A stretch of DNA of 64,000 nt from Metaphire vulgaris. Lineage: Eukaryota; Annelida; Clitellata; Crassiclitellata; Megascolecidae. The DNA lies in assembly GCA_018105865.1 (NCBI GenBank), contig CM030863.1, positions 700,501-764,500 on the forward strand, in the 5' to 3' direction. Numbering within the stretch: the stretch's first letter is position 1; the number at the start of each line of letters is the position of its first letter. Shown piece by piece: positions 32,340 to 46,600 of this stretch. The position numbers and the translations under genes are program-made. The notes under the pieces were generated by a model, which was given only the letters and a program-made list of their open reading frames with translations, was not told the DNA's origin and searched no databases.

Positions 32340-32490
32340 TTTGCCCCTACAGCTTCATCCATTTGATGGGCAAAGCTGACATTTTATGGAAATTAAGACA
32401 AAACTACAAGCACGTACAAACACATATGTAGAGTATATATATACCAACTGCTTAGGCCTATTGATATAAATTTCAGAATGCTAGAGTCAG
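32340..32490 (+). repeat. Interspersed repeat family B, copy 1
   Basis: Shares over 100 bp with 35645-35810, including TTTTATGGAAATTAAG, CACATATGTAGAGTATATAT and ATTGATATAAATTTCAGAAT. Direct orientation. Non-coding. Confidence 0.7.
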
Positions 32491-32879
32491 TAGCCGTAGC
32501 ATGCACTTTTGCCACCTCTGGCTCATGGCTAATCTGCCGCCCCAAATTCATTTTTATCAGAGGCGGATCTATACGGTGCTTGGCACCAGAGGCCGCCCAT
32601 GGTTCAAGTCGTTGCTTCCAAATTTAAATTTGCCTCCACTTCTAAAATTTCCCGCCTTCACTGAAAATCCTCTGACATGCAAACAAGGTCGTCGCTCCTA
32701 AAATTGTAAATTTGCCGCCCCTTCTAAAGTCGCCTTGACTGACTGAAAATCCTCTGACAAGATAAAGAGTCGTCGCTTCCAAAATTTGCCGACCCCGTGA
32801 TGTGTGCCGCCCATGGCTAAAGCCACAATAGACATTGGCACGCTACGCCTCTGGCTAGAATAGGCTACAACAAATTTGT

Positions 32880-32957
32880 CCCAATTAAGTAAGGCCCTAC
32901 TTTGTCTTTCATTTTGTGACGTTTCAACAGTGATAACAATAAAATAGTTCAACTTAC
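32880..32957 (+). repeat. Right-end fragment of repeat family A
   Basis: TTTGTGACGTTTCAACAGTG followed by ATAACAATAAAATAGTTCAA matches the right ends of the two larger copies. Confidence 0.6.
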
Positions 32958-33120
32958 TTTTGTCCTTGGTCCTGGTCCTGGTCCTGGCCTTGAGGGCTGA
33001 ATCTTTGTTGACATCCGTGGTTACATCTTTATCAAATCTATAACGATCACCGTTAGAATCAAAGCCATTGAACAGACGTCAGTCTGATGATGGAACATGA
33101 ACATTTTGCTAACATACAAA

Positions 33121-33609
33121 TTACACGCCATCCATCGATCCTGGTGAATGGCTCTGAGCTTCATGAATAAATTGTACCTCGCGATGAGGTGTTTCACTCA
33201 GAACGAATAGAGCGTTCTCTGCGAGGCATATGGTATCATATGTGCTCTTTGTGTCAAGATACACTGTATTTCTCAGCTCCTGGACAACAAGGCCATCGAC
33301 TTCTCTCAGCCATGGATGTTCCGTTTCGATCGTGTTGATTTGCATCTGTTTGCCCAAAGTAACCTACTCCATGCTGATTTGAATGTTGCCAAACAGTTTA
33401 TTGTCTGGTCCTAGTACTTTACCGAACAGCAACTTCCAGACAGCCCAAAATGTCAATTCAAGGACATGACGCCGGCAAGCGAGATAAAATAATGTATCTA
33501 TCCAGTCGCTGTTCCACCCAAGCAAGGTTATTTCTAAGATTATCAATGGGGGTGTCCGTAAATTCTGGGGGTCCCCTGCCAAAAAGTCTGACAAGCAATA
33601 AAAGGTCAT
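33121..33609 (-). pseudogene. Interrupted open frame of unknown nature
   Basis: One continuous minus-strand reading frame of about 163 codons carries a single in-frame TAG (33364-33366). The downstream half (LREVDGLVVQELRNTVYLDT and onward to MDGV) has protein-like composition. I recognise no family. It could be a decayed gene or transposon piece, or chance; there are no flanking splice signals I would trust. Confidence 0.25.
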
Positions 33610-33897
33610 CCCATAGCTGAGATTTGGGAGTTGGAGGGCGTCGGTCTCAAATTGGGGGTGTTAAAGGGTGCAAAAATATCCCTGCACCCAAGTAGCTGCA
33701 CCTTTAGGCATGCCACTTTAAGCAGTGGCGTGCAGAGGGCGTGCAGAGCAGGGGCGTAGCCAGGAATTTGTTTTGTGAGGGTATAAATATTTGGGGAGGG
33801 GGTATAAACCTTAACTATAAACCATATAAACTACATATAACCATATGTAACTACATATAAATCACATAAAAAAATTTAAGGTTGACTGTTGTTTTCA

Positions 33898-33899
33898 GG

Positions 33900-33966
<67 letters not shown>
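33898..33966. repeat. (AT)n microsatellite
   Basis: Nearly pure TA for about 65 bp. Confidence 0.95.
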
Positions 33967-33967
<1 letters not shown>

Positions 33968-34574
33968 CCGATATACCCCCAGGGCCAAGTCTAATTAAAA
34001 TGTTGCCGTCAATTTTGGCATCCTCACGTGTTAGGCGCCAGGGCCACCGCGCTCTGAATGCACAAAATGAGTCTATTATGACACATCTGTTTATTTTAGA
34101 GAGTTAAGAAGTATTTAGTACCAAACATCGTGTCGTTTTTCGTCGTTCGAGGGTTCATATGTTAAAGTGCTTTGAGGAACCTCAGGACAATATAGAAATA
34201 AAATGTGCCTATGAATTCAATACTGATAGCAGCATGAGAAACCGTCCAGTAGGCACAATATTTTGGAAGTTATATTTGTCTGGACACCCTCTACTGCAGC
34301 GGTGCCTAGTAGCATCCTTTACATGGGCATTATTTATTAAAGACCCCGATCGTGAGTTTCTGGCGCCCCAGAAACAAGTAAAATTATTGGGGAACTGCTA
34401 CATCTGGTGGTCATAAGATTAATATTTGTACAAGTCGGTTTTGACATTAATTCATAGAATGCCAAAGAGATCAGAAAATAAACCATATTATTCAACTAAA
34501 TTGACAGAATTTGGTTAATAGCTCAACACAGAAATAAATAGCTTTAAAATACATAAATTGTAAAATTGTAAAGT

Positions 34575-34580
34575 TTTAAT
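34575..34580 (-). terminator. Candidate polyadenylation signal of ECM29
   Basis: ATTAAA on the minus strand, about 200 bp after the ECM29 stop codon. A canonical AATAAA lies further on near 34331-34336. Which is used cannot be told from sequence. Confidence 0.3.
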
Positions 34581-34782
34581 TTCATTTCTAAAAACATATC
34601 TTGCAAATGAATGCATTTCATATATCTTGTTACAGAAGTCTTATCATTATGACTCTCAGGTGTATAACAAAATTCAAAGCTATTTTAAATGCCAATAATG
34701 ATACATCTGTTTTAAGACAAAGCATGCAATAAAGCCAAACACTTCATTTGAACAAAGATCTATCCCAGACTGCGCTACGAGT

Positions 34783-36294
34783 TCATAGTTTCTGACAAAC
34801 AACAGCAAGAATCGTTTGTGCTCTGCTTTGCAGCTCGGCCTGTGTGTCATTTTCTTTCATATTGCCCAGTGAAGTCTGAAGCTGACTCAAGGTGGCAGCA
34901 CCAACGACATCTAACCGATCGCAATCTGCAGCAAAGAAAATGCAGCGTGAAAATCTACAAATTCATTTGAAACCTTAACACTTCAGTCATTTGAAAGTTG
35001 AAAGTTGTGTAATTATAATTATTATACTTGCATATATAAATGCTAACATATTTCTAACCACCTTCTTAAATTTAACTTCATATAAACATCAATTTAAACC
35101 AAAACTTCAATTGCTATTCAACTATCATTTAAGCTAGAAATTAGTTGATAGAAGAAATAAGCCCAAATAACATAGAACAACATCACTTGTAAATATCAAT
35201 GTTACGTTAAGTCAAGGTTTCTGGACTGTAAGACTTTAAGCTTTTGATTAAGACTTCCTTACTCAGAATCACTGCCGGTGCCAGGCATCTGCAAAGTCTA
35301 CAATTAATTTTGCATTAACAGCTACCTTGGAGGCCAGAATATTTAATCTGTGGGGGCCCTGCAGAGGCTAGCCTCAACCCTGATCAGAATTCATTTATAA
35401 CATAGCGATTCATCTTCACTGACTCCAATCAAAGTAGCATTACCATCAAGAAATGTGAATATCATAGCGCATAGAAAATGCCGTCTATAGCCAACCTTTT
35501 AACCGGTTTATGATGATTTCAATTGTCGCAAGAGCCTCACTTCGCAATGCACTGTATTTGGGATTACCTGTTGAATAGAAGTAAATTATATCACACATAT
35601 AAGGCCTAAGACAATTCAGTCAAAACTTTACACCAACTCACCCATAACACTTCATCTGTTTGATGGCCAAAACAGACAGTATTTTATGGAAATTAAGGCA
35701 AAAATACAAGCACGTATGCACACATATGTAGAGTATATATATACCAACTGCTTATTGATATAAATTTCAGAATGTTAAAATACAACAAATTTGTCCCAAG
35801 TAAGGCCCAACGCCCCTTTCTGTGAACCACAAACCGTTGCCCATATTCTCGCCACTAGGCCTTTGCCTGTGGGTGCCAAAAATAATTTTAAAATCTAAAA
35901 CAAAGAACCGACAGAAATTGTAGTACTGTGCATTTTAAACTTTGACGGAAAACCCAATGACGACTATTTACCAAGTGAAGTGCACAGTCGTGGAATCAAA
36001 TCTTCTAGAAATGTTGTGATGAATGCAAAATTGCTGTTGACTGCCGCTAGATCTTGGAACGCATGAAGCCTGCATTTGACAAACATCAATCATAGATTCG
36101 GTTACAAGAAAAGCACGCAATTCTGAATTCAATACATTATAAATATTGCCAATTGCGAGACATTGCCGGATCGGTTCCGGAAACAACTGAAAACACACTT
36201 GTTTAACATATCATTTTTGTAAAGCGCTTTTGACTTAGACCCTTTTAGCTTTGCTTACAGCACTCTAGAAATCGTCTTGTACAATAATAATAAC

Positions 36295-36328
<34 letters not shown>

Positions 36329-37343
36329 TAATATGGACATTCCTTGAACTTCTAAAAAACAGTTACGTACATGAAATAATTATCATTACTATTATTGTTA
36401 TTATTGTGATAGCAATTGTTCCCATTTGGCTTATTCTTAGCATGGTTCCCATGGCCTCTGATCCAGCAAATGTCAGCTATCAAAGCCTTGGGCCAAAAGC
36501 AGAAAGGATCTCACACTGCAGAAACCTTAACTTCAAAAATGTACCTGGTTACCAAGATTACAAATCTGGACACGATTAATGTTAACTGCTCCCATACCAA
36601 CAGTGAAATGCTGTGCGTGTATTGACAATTCACATCATCATCATCATCATCATCATTATTATTAGTGTTGCTGTTGTTGTTGTTGCTGCTGTTATTATTA
36701 TTTTTTATGAAAATTCAAATAGCATCCAATATGGCATGAAATTCACCTGTCAATGAACTTAACAAGAGCACGTATTGCACACAACTCCACCTTCCAGGTG
36801 CTGTTTCCCAACGGCCGAGTCAAAACCAAACTGAGTTCAAGTTGATCGTTTGCTGATGAAAAAAAAGAGAAAAAAACTCATTTAAATTTAACTGATTCAT
36901 CGGAAATGCAACGACCACAAAACCTAATGGCAAGACGATAAAACTCTTAAGCCACGACATTAATAGCTGCATTGTGTGAATTCAATTCTACGAAAAGCAG
37001 CAACACTTGACACACGTTACCATCTCATAAGTGGTTCCTAATGGACCATATACAGTAATTACCCCAGACTATGCGCACTAACATAATTGTTCGAGATGAA
37101 GAAACCCATAAGACACACAGACACACACACTCTCAAAGCAAGAGACAAAATGATTTCAGATAACCTACATTGAGTCTCTTCGTTGATTGGCCAACATTTC
37201 ACAATACAGTCAAAGACGCATTCCTCCACTTCGAGCCTTAAATTCTGACTCACAACTCCGTTTGACTCATCGTCCTTCTCCTTCTAAAATACGAACGCTC
37301 ATAAGATCAAGATCATAAGTAACAAAGATGGAGAATTAGAAAT

Positions 37344-37385
<42 letters not shown>

Positions 37386-38123
37386 TCATCAGTGTATATA
37401 TATTACATTTTATTTTATAACACAATTTCTAAATGCCACACATTTTGTTTTGAATTTAACTAAAATTTCATTCAATTGCACATATTTTGCTAAAAACTAC
37501 CACCAACATCAACAGGTTGATTCGGAACACTATCACACACGCCCTCTAGGGAACCAATTCAACAATACTATTATATACACATAACACAACTGAAGCCTGT
37601 AAAATAAAAGATCGTAAGAAGTGTTCAACTACAGCAGAATTCACCTAATATTACTCCAATTAATGTGAAATGTATCTGAAGTTACTTAAATGTAACAATG
37701 GTCTTTTTGACTATAAATTAACGAATTGGGTGCTCACAGGTTTCAACATGGAGTAGAGAATCTCTGACATTTCTTTAAATCTGTCGATGCTGTGAGCTTC
37801 TAGGATGTTGGATGTGCACCGTATTGCCTCCATCTTGTATTTGATATTTTCCTTTCTGCATTCCTTAATGCATACGGCAATTATTTCACTCACGGAAGGT
37901 TGAGCATCATTAGAACAAGACAACAACTCCCTGAATCAATAGGAAAACATTTCAAGAACATCAATTCATTAAAATTAAAGCAAAAGAAAGTCATGATTAT
38001 AGATAAACAGCAAAGTGGATGGATGGATGGACGGATGATAACAGATGTTCAGACACAAAGACACTGCAAACATAACAAGCTTCATTATAGAAAGTCTACA
38101 TAGACATTTAGCTGGTGTCACAG

Positions 38124-38156
<33 letters not shown>

Positions 38157-41100
38157 AAGCCTAGCTTCAATTAATTATTCATCTAGCCATCAAGGACATA
38201 TGAAAGGACATTGGCATGGTAATATGAATTGCCCACACTACAAAATGTGCATCCTGATATGGTCATTGAAAAATCGTCATCTGCAGACAGCTTTAAAAGC
38301 AAATGGACAAACGTTAGATCCAACAATATAGGTGAAGGCAAAAGCAACTAAAGGACTCACTTGCACGATATGCAGACAGTCGCTAACGCCTTCAAAAGGG
38401 AATCCTACAAAAAAGATTTTAAAAGGTACAAAAAGAAGAAGAAGAAGAAGGCTACTAATCAAAAATGAAAACAGATGCTTAAAATCTAAGACATAAAGTT
38501 CAATTTACAGAATTATCCCAATACACTAAGACGTTAAAATTCAACTTTCTAAAACCATAGAGACAATTAAATAATTACTTGATTAAGCAAAATGACAAAA
38601 TGCTTATTAAGGCAGAAATGAAGTTTTAGACAATACATCCAAAATGCTGTACTTTGCCATCCCAAGTTCGGCCGACAAGTCCCTCCAGGAGAGCAGAAAC
38701 GAGCACTCCAAGGTGCGGTGGTCCAAGACTCGCTCCCAGCTTATCGGCAACTGTCCTCATCGTCAAGGCTGCTTGCGCTTTCATTCTCCACGACTGAGAG
38801 GCCAATGCGAGCCGGGCGAGATCAACTATTTCGGTCAAGTAGAGCCGGACCGCAGTTTCCGTGCCTAGAAGAACATATTCATGTCAAATTCTCAACGGAA
38901 TAGAAATGTAAGAATTGTTTCTAAATAATTATTGGGAAATTTATTAAATATTTCGTCCAAAGACATGAAACAGAAGATGACAAAGGTCAGAATCAATTCT
39001 AAATGACCACACAAAACCCAATTTCCAACGTCTAAATGAATAAACAAAATACCCGGAGCAACCTCCAGCCAGACTTCTTCCCAACACGAATCAACAGCTT
39101 TAGCAACACCTGGCTCTACAAGAAATGTTTTAACAGACATAATGCAATAAAAGATAATTAATAAGTTAAATATAATAAATTACAAACATAATAAGTTATA
39201 CCAGTCGCGTGATGATGCGTAGCAAGCTGTCGCCTAGCATCTTCACGCATTATAACATGTGTGCAAATTTCAACCAGTTTGAAAGCAATAATGATTAACA
39301 GTACAGATGATTGACAATAGTAATGATTGACAGTAAAGACCTGTTTCTTTTTTGTCATGCATGCCAAGGAACACCAAAGGCAGTATTGCTGTTGCATAAG
39401 ATTTCAAAATGTCGTGGCTGTGTCTGTTCATGGCTTGAATTGTCAGACCGCAAGATTCACGAACAGCGTCATCTGGAAATAAAAATCACAGAAAGAAAAG
39501 AGATAGACAAAGTGCAGTCAACAAAGCCTAAAACAAACTCAAATACAATCAAAACCACTTAAGACAACTTCTCAAAGATTACCAGCACCTATGATGACGT
39601 CACGTCAGTCAGTACTGTACACCTGTATAGCTCCTGCCAATATTAAGTACACTCAATATCAAGCAACTCAAACAGTTTCTCTTGGACAAGACACTAAGTT
39701 GCATGGCAAGAATTCTACACCATTACTCCACTTTCAACTTTACATTTACTCATGAGATCGCGACTTCTGCTACGTCACATAACGACATCGGGACAACAAA
39801 TCGATGATCGACCCTTTGCACAGAATTTACAGTCAATTCAGAATTCTGCTCACCGTCTTTCTCAAGATACCAGTTCCTGAGTTTTTCTGTGAGTTTTTCT
39901 ATACTAGAGTCTCGGGAAACCTGGAAAAAGACAACATTGAGAGCCAGCTCAACAATCTGAAAGCAATTCTGCAAGCATGGATGAGACAAGGATCTAAATA
40001 TAGACGAAGAATAACAAAACTTAATGCTTTCCAAAATCCGCAGCTGACGATTTTTTGTCATTCATCAGCACTTAAGATGGGGAATTTAGCATTTATCTTT
40101 ATATTTTCTGAAAATCCTTGCTATGTTCCTCTCTATGTTCCTCCCACACAAAGAAAAAACATCAGCGATACTTCACCAGGTGACAACAAAAAAGGTAAAT
40201 GTAACTTGAACCTAGTTTTTTTCAGGAGCTATAAAAATCAGAGCAAATAATTAACAGGACAACATGACAAGAGAGAATTGTTTCGTCGCTGTGTAGATAC
40301 CTTGACGAGATGACCGATGGCAGTTGCGTAAGATTTCCTGACGGTGATGTTCCGATCCCCAAGTCCGTTCACCATCACCGCGAGAAATTTGCCTAAAATC
40401 ACAAAAACAAGACCAAGAAATTATCTTGCAAATCAACAACAACTATGAAGCATCAAATAACAGAGAAGAACAAAGCAATGGCAGGGAGAGGAAAGGAAAA
40501 AGTTGCATTTGATTTTTATGTTTAAAAAAGAAAGAAAAAAAGTTTTTTTCTGATTGAATGCAATGAATATGATCACTTATCTATTCAGTCTTTAGAGCTA
40601 TTTAGCAAATAAAGTGCTTTAAAAATATTCTACCTTTCTAATTTCCAACAAATGTTCAAATGGAATCACCTGGGACCTTAAATTATGACCATGAAACATT
40701 AAACCTCACGTACAGCAATTGTAAACCCAACTTAATTATGCATTATAACAGAAAATAGACAAAATATAATGCACAATCTTTAATTTCTTACCGGTGAATG
40801 GGACAATATCTTGTGGACACATTGCTTAACAATGGACACCACAAAATTGGCACAACAAACCTAAAAAGAGCAGAACACATCAAAAGTGTGCAAGAATTCT
40901 CCTAATAATCAGATCAACAACGGCCAGCACCACTGACACCATTCTCCTGAATAGAGAAATAAAAATGAAAATAAGAAAGCAAAATAATCTTTAGTACGAA
41001 AATAAATTAAACCAAGCGAGACACAGACTCCGCTGCACACACTGCATCCAATATGTCCACCTCTAATCCATTGCTGCCAAGTCTTAGCAACAACTGCATA

Positions 41101-43611
41101 AACTGTTTAACCTTTTGAACACTAACTATTACAGAGCTATAAGCATGGAAGTAATATAATTAAAAATTGAATATGCCCAGTCTTTGCAGCACAACATCAA
41201 AATTAAAATAAAGATACAGAACTCAGGCACAAATATAAAGAAAAAAACAAGAATTCATCAATTTTACCAACTTATCCTCAAAAATATACACTATACACCA
41301 CTGAAATTAATTTTCATTTACTGATTGCTAAAATCAGTTCTATCTTTCTCTATAACATAATAATCACGTTGTCTTTTATAGCAATAATTTCATCTTCTGA
41401 CATCACAACAATAATTCGTTTATCACAACTGGCATCAAATCTGGAAAAAACATACACGTGAAGTATTATGAACGACAAGAAAACAGTGCACATCAGCAGA
41501 AATAGAGTCAAATGAAAGATCACCTTCGTGCCAAAGCCCAGACCACCTCGGAGCAATTCAATGAGACGAGGGGCTAATTCATCCAGGACTGGACCATCAA
41601 TGTACTGCACGCACTGTCACAACACACAACAACCGTTCCAGATTTGATCCAAACCAGAAAAAAACCCACAAACGCAGTCGCCCAAACCAACAAAACAGCA
41701 ATTCTACTTAATACTTAGCAACGACTTTGAATCAAACTGACGGAGGCTTAAAATATACTCTCCTCAGGAGAGCATTAAGCAAGACGTAAATACTCGATCT
41801 CCTACAACTACCGTAACCAGATCATTGTAAAACGTATTACTTACTCCGGTGACAACTTGAATCATCGGTGAGGTCTTGTAAGCACTGATACGAACATTGT
41901 CAAGCTGTAATTAAGCAACAAAAGAGCTCAGTAAAGCAAAAGCTTAAATTATCTGCAAAAGAAACAAAGTTACTTGCTAATTGTGTAATCAGCAGTGGCA
42001 GCAGCTAAGTTAGCTGCACATAAATCAAATTCATCTTGACAAGAAAATAGTTTACAAGAAAGATATCGGATTTCTTACGTCTAAAGAGCAGGTGATCAAG
42101 AAGATAAACTGCATAAATAACACTTCTAATAATTTTATTCATTTTCTTTGTCATATTCTTTAAAAAATTATCAAATTTCCATTTCGGTAAAACAAAACAG
42201 GACAAAACAATTCACGACACTCCTACAACAATGACCATGCTGTATTTATCAGAAACCTTCTCCTGCGTCTCGCTTCCTGAGGAGTCAGATGCAGTAAAGT
42301 GACTCAAGTAGTTGAAGACTTGCGACTCGAGAGTTGTCACCGACTCCAGAAGAGCCACGGCAAGCAGCGGAATGTGCGGCTTCACCAGAACACCGGCTCC
42401 ACTGCAGATCTTTGTTATTGTCGCCAAACTGAAGACAAACGAAGAACGTGTAACACGACGAAACCAAAATTCATCCCAAAATACACTGCACTTTGAAAGA
42501 GTTCCTTCAGCCTCATGCAAAGACACAGACTCTCATAAGTTAGTAAATAAATAAAACGAAAATTCACCAGCACTAGAACAGAACACAATTTCAAAATAAG
42601 AAGCATCAGCAAAAGTATTTGGCGATTTACTCATTTTCACATAAATGCACTGAAATAATAATATTCATCGAACCTTAGCAAAAATACAAAATTAATTTTT
42701 GTTACACAAAGCTCTTTAATTTCTTCTTTAAAGAGCTCTATGCAGCAAAAATTAATTATGCATTGCAATGTCATCACTGTCATTCCACAAATACTATGTG
42801 GATTAGAAACTTGGATCACAAAAAGAGAATATGAAAAAAAGCTACTTGTTGCAGAAATGAACTGCCTAAGAAGAATTCTTGGAGTTAGCAGACTTCAAAA
42901 ACTTAGAAATGGCGACATATGGCAGCGGATTGGGCTAAAGAATACCATCATGGACAAACTCAGAAAAAGGAGGCTAACATGGTTTGGACAAATTGGACAT
43001 GTAAACAGAATGGAAGACTCAAGACTTCCCAAAAAAGCACTTTACACATACAAGGAAAGTAGAAAAGAGGCAGGCCCAGAAAAAATGGGTAGATAACACA
43101 AAAGAAGTTCCGATAGAAAAACAAATGACAATTGCAGAAGGAATAAAAAACATTGGACAAAAAGACCAGGAAATGTTTTCTGACTAGTTATTGCCACTAA
43201 TTAGTTGGCAGAGAGCAATTATGATGATGATGATGATGATGAATCATGATTAAATAAATAAATAAATTATTGAACAGCACTACTTTATACAGATTTACCT
43301 CAGCAAGATAATCGCAAACTCAAATTACCTGATTGCTCGAACTTCCTGCACTTGGCTGGTGAGACCGTGCTGCAACAGGCAGCTGAGCAAAACACCTGTT
43401 GCCTGCTCACCTGACTTTCCAGATGTAACGTCACACAGCTTAACACTCACCTGGAAAAAAAACAACCAATGCTAGATTATATTAAACATATTTCCTGTCA
43501 ACATAAGGTGAAGGAAGGAAATGTTGCAGATTTTTATGAACAGAAAATAATTTTTACCTAGGAATAAAAACATTTTTATCAGCAGTGTAACAAAACAAAA
43601 GTTAACAAGTT

Positions 43612-43677
<66 letters not shown>

Positions 43678-46600
43678 AAAGAATGCTCAAAACTTAGCAG
43701 GGATTATAATAAGACAACTGCTGAATAGTGGCAATGGCATAAAATCAAGCGTCGTTGTTGATGGGCAGTAAATGCAATTTCAGATTTTGATACTTGGACT
43801 TTTTCTTATGCGTTACAAAATAACAAAAGCCAATTTATAACGGCAGTGAATGCAAAGAACGCACTCGTAACGAAGAACGTTTAAAAACAGAATTTCAAAA
43901 AATGTCCCCACCCGACTCAGAGTCTTCAAAGCAACATCAGCGGCATTTCGAACAGACTCCTGAAAATCAAATTCAATCACTGAGAAATAAACACGTCAAC
44001 GGCAAAAGCAAGTCCGCCGAAACAATTCCGATAACATCAGAAGCCTTATCTGTCAGTAGAGTAGACAACTGCTGTAAATTCATCAACTGGTTCTAAATCA
44101 CTGTATTAACAATTGTTTCCGTGCCATAATGACAACATAAGCAAGTCATTCAAGAAGGGCTTAAAGATGATGGATCAGGCCTGCCTTTTCGAGGAAGGAC
44201 TATATTTCCAGCATGCTCAAAACTTAGCAGGGATTATGTCCCTCCTCCAATCAAATGGCATAAAAGCAAGAATTGAGAGAAGTCACTCATGGTTACAAAA
44301 TAACACACCAATTTTGGAACTCTCTCCTGAATCTGTCACCAAGGCCACCTAAAAACAGAAGTCTTCAGCTCAGATCCAAAGGCGAGATGTTAAGTTGGTC
44401 AGACAATTGCTGTTCCTCCTCCTTCACGGACTGAGAAATAACGTGCAAAAATTTGGAGAAAGATCGTTTATGTGTCAGGAAATGCTATTCTTTGGAATGG
44501 TTCTTACCTAGTGCCATAATACAACATAAGAAGTCATCAAGAAGAAAGTAAAGATGATGGAAACTCAAAACTCACCTTTATCAGACGTATGTCCCTCCGA
44601 ACTGTAAAGACGCGCAAAGCTGACTTTGGCCTTGGGAATCCATGTTTTGGAACTCTCTAGAAATCTGTCTTGTTAACTAACTAAGTCTTCTCTAAAAACC
44701 TTAAAGCACACTTATTTAGTATGGCTTATGCTTGCCGATGTAAAGCGCTCTTGTTTTTGACTATTAGCCATTATACTGCACCATATAAATTGTCTTGAAT
44801 AGAATAGAATAGAAAGTAAACACAATAGTTGGTGTGTTTAAAAAAAACAACAACTGACCTTAATGTCATCACAAACTTTGAAGCACGTCTGCCACAGCGC
44901 TGGCAAATCACTGACAATGTCATCAAGGGAACGACCTCGAAGAAGATCATTAATGGCTAAACAGCTGAAATGCAAGAATCTTCATTCAAACAGCAATTTT
45001 TTTAAAAACTTCCTTCCAACTTGCTCTGCAGAAAACCAAAATGAAAGCAAAGCAGTTGAGAAGATAAGTCACGGACGTCCATTTACCTTGACTCTCGAAT
45101 TCTCCATTGATTACTGACAAGATTTTTCAGCAAATCGTCAAGAATTTCTTTGATGTATTTCGATACCTGAGATAATCAAATGGGATTTCACAATTTAATG
45201 CTCACAATTAATGTGATGACCAGTGACACTTCAAACTCTGAATACCCTCCTAAACTGTAAGTACCTTTATGTACATATAATCAATCCAAGATGTTATATT
45301 TAACTAAGTGATTAAAATATTTAATAAAAAGCAGCTACATAAATCCATCTACCTACTCAGCAACTTCTGTGACAGAACTATAAAAAAACTCATCATAGCA
45401 TCGGTTGACATGGTCACAAAACTCACACAGGAAGTACTTAAAATCAGAATGCTTGACCCAAAACGATTAACAGATTAATAAACAAGTGCGCATAAGTAAA
45501 TCCAGAGTGTAGACTCACAATAAGATTGTTAAAAATTTGGGAATAAAAAGAAGGGGGTATGGTTACATGGAAAGTAACCAAGTTCGTTTAACTGCAGATG
45601 TAGCCACAAAATATAAATATATTGCTAACAATAAAAAATATCTACTAACTAATATCTAAAATACTCATTCCAATAAAAGAATCATAATTTTTAAAATGAA
45701 GAGTCAGGATTTAAACATTAATACAGCTTCAATAGGGGCGGGAAGTTAGAAGAGTGGTAACAACGCTGGACGATGGAGCAGAAGGTCGCGGGTTCAATTC
45801 CCACAGGAGCCCTAAGGCCAACTCAGCCTTACTCGCTAGAGGGCGGTGGTAAACTGAGGAGCAGCATTAAGCTGCGAAGGTAAAACGTGAGTCCAGGGGA
45901 AAGTAATGGCAACCTACCTCAGATTAATGGATTATACCACCTACGTCGCTGATTGCCTTAGACCGGAGATAAGCGCTGGAACCCAATGCTCGGACTCGAG
46001 TATGGGACTTACCTTTACCTTACCTTTACAGCTTCAATGCAATTCCATTCTCCTACCAAATACTAGTCTAGTTGCTATCACTAGCACACTCTGTCCACCT
46101 ACAGCCCAGTGCAATGCTGTGTTTTAAACACATAGTTTGGTTTCTAAATTGAGTGTACCGACCATTTTCTGACTGTCAGTAACAAGAGCGTTCCAGATGC
46201 TTGTCATGGCCGACTGGATGCGAGGATTCGGGTCGAACTGGTAGCGGTAAAGTTTCGGAATAATTTTATCCAGATGGGGGGCAAGCTGCTCCCCCGCCTG
46301 GCTTGCGATGGTACTGAAGCCAAAAGCAGCCCCCTATTCATGAATAAGCAAAATCAATTTTTAACAACCATGCAAAGAATAAAAAAAAACAATAAAACAT
46401 GAAAAATGCTAGCTAATAAATTCATGAAAAATAACTCCAACTGTAATTATTAATTGATAATAATATTATTTATTATTAATAAATTGAGAAGCCTGTGTAA
46501 TTCTAATCCAACCTCATAATTTCATAGAACCTCTACAATAATGGAAAACCGTTCAACAGTGTGTCATATTTATTTATTGGGATTTGGTGCGTCATCGGCT

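Larger units (their letters stand above)
30222..34782. other. Intergenic region between Ig gene and ECM29, repeat-dense
   Basis: Convergent gene ends face this region. Content is mainly repeat A copy 2 (30375-31175), a MITE-related cluster (31340-31930), a duplicated block (32340-32490), a fragment of repeat A (32880-32957), an interrupted frame (33121-33609) and an AT array (33898-33966). No clear gene. Confidence 0.6.
34783..42428 (-). other. ECPAS: ECM29 exon block 3 (visible exons 31-46, with stop)
   Basis: Exons in gene order: 42428-42257, 41904-41845, 41613-41524, 40860-40792, 40392-40301, 39920-39854, 39472-39341, 39115-39053, 38864-38653, 38404-38361, 37930-37738, 37283-37169, 36852-36747, 36069-35972, 35567-35496, 34925-34783. 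They encode the C-terminal HEAT region ending ILAVVCQKL. The donor at 37169 (CAAT|GTAGGT) was chosen over AG|GTTATC because only it keeps the frame into the next exon. The final exon is less conserved than the others, as usual for this family. Confidence 0.85.

Noticed and set aside
39804..40250. 148-codon plus-strand frame
   Set aside because: It overlaps ECM29 exon 39920-39854 on the opposite strand and has no recognisable domain.
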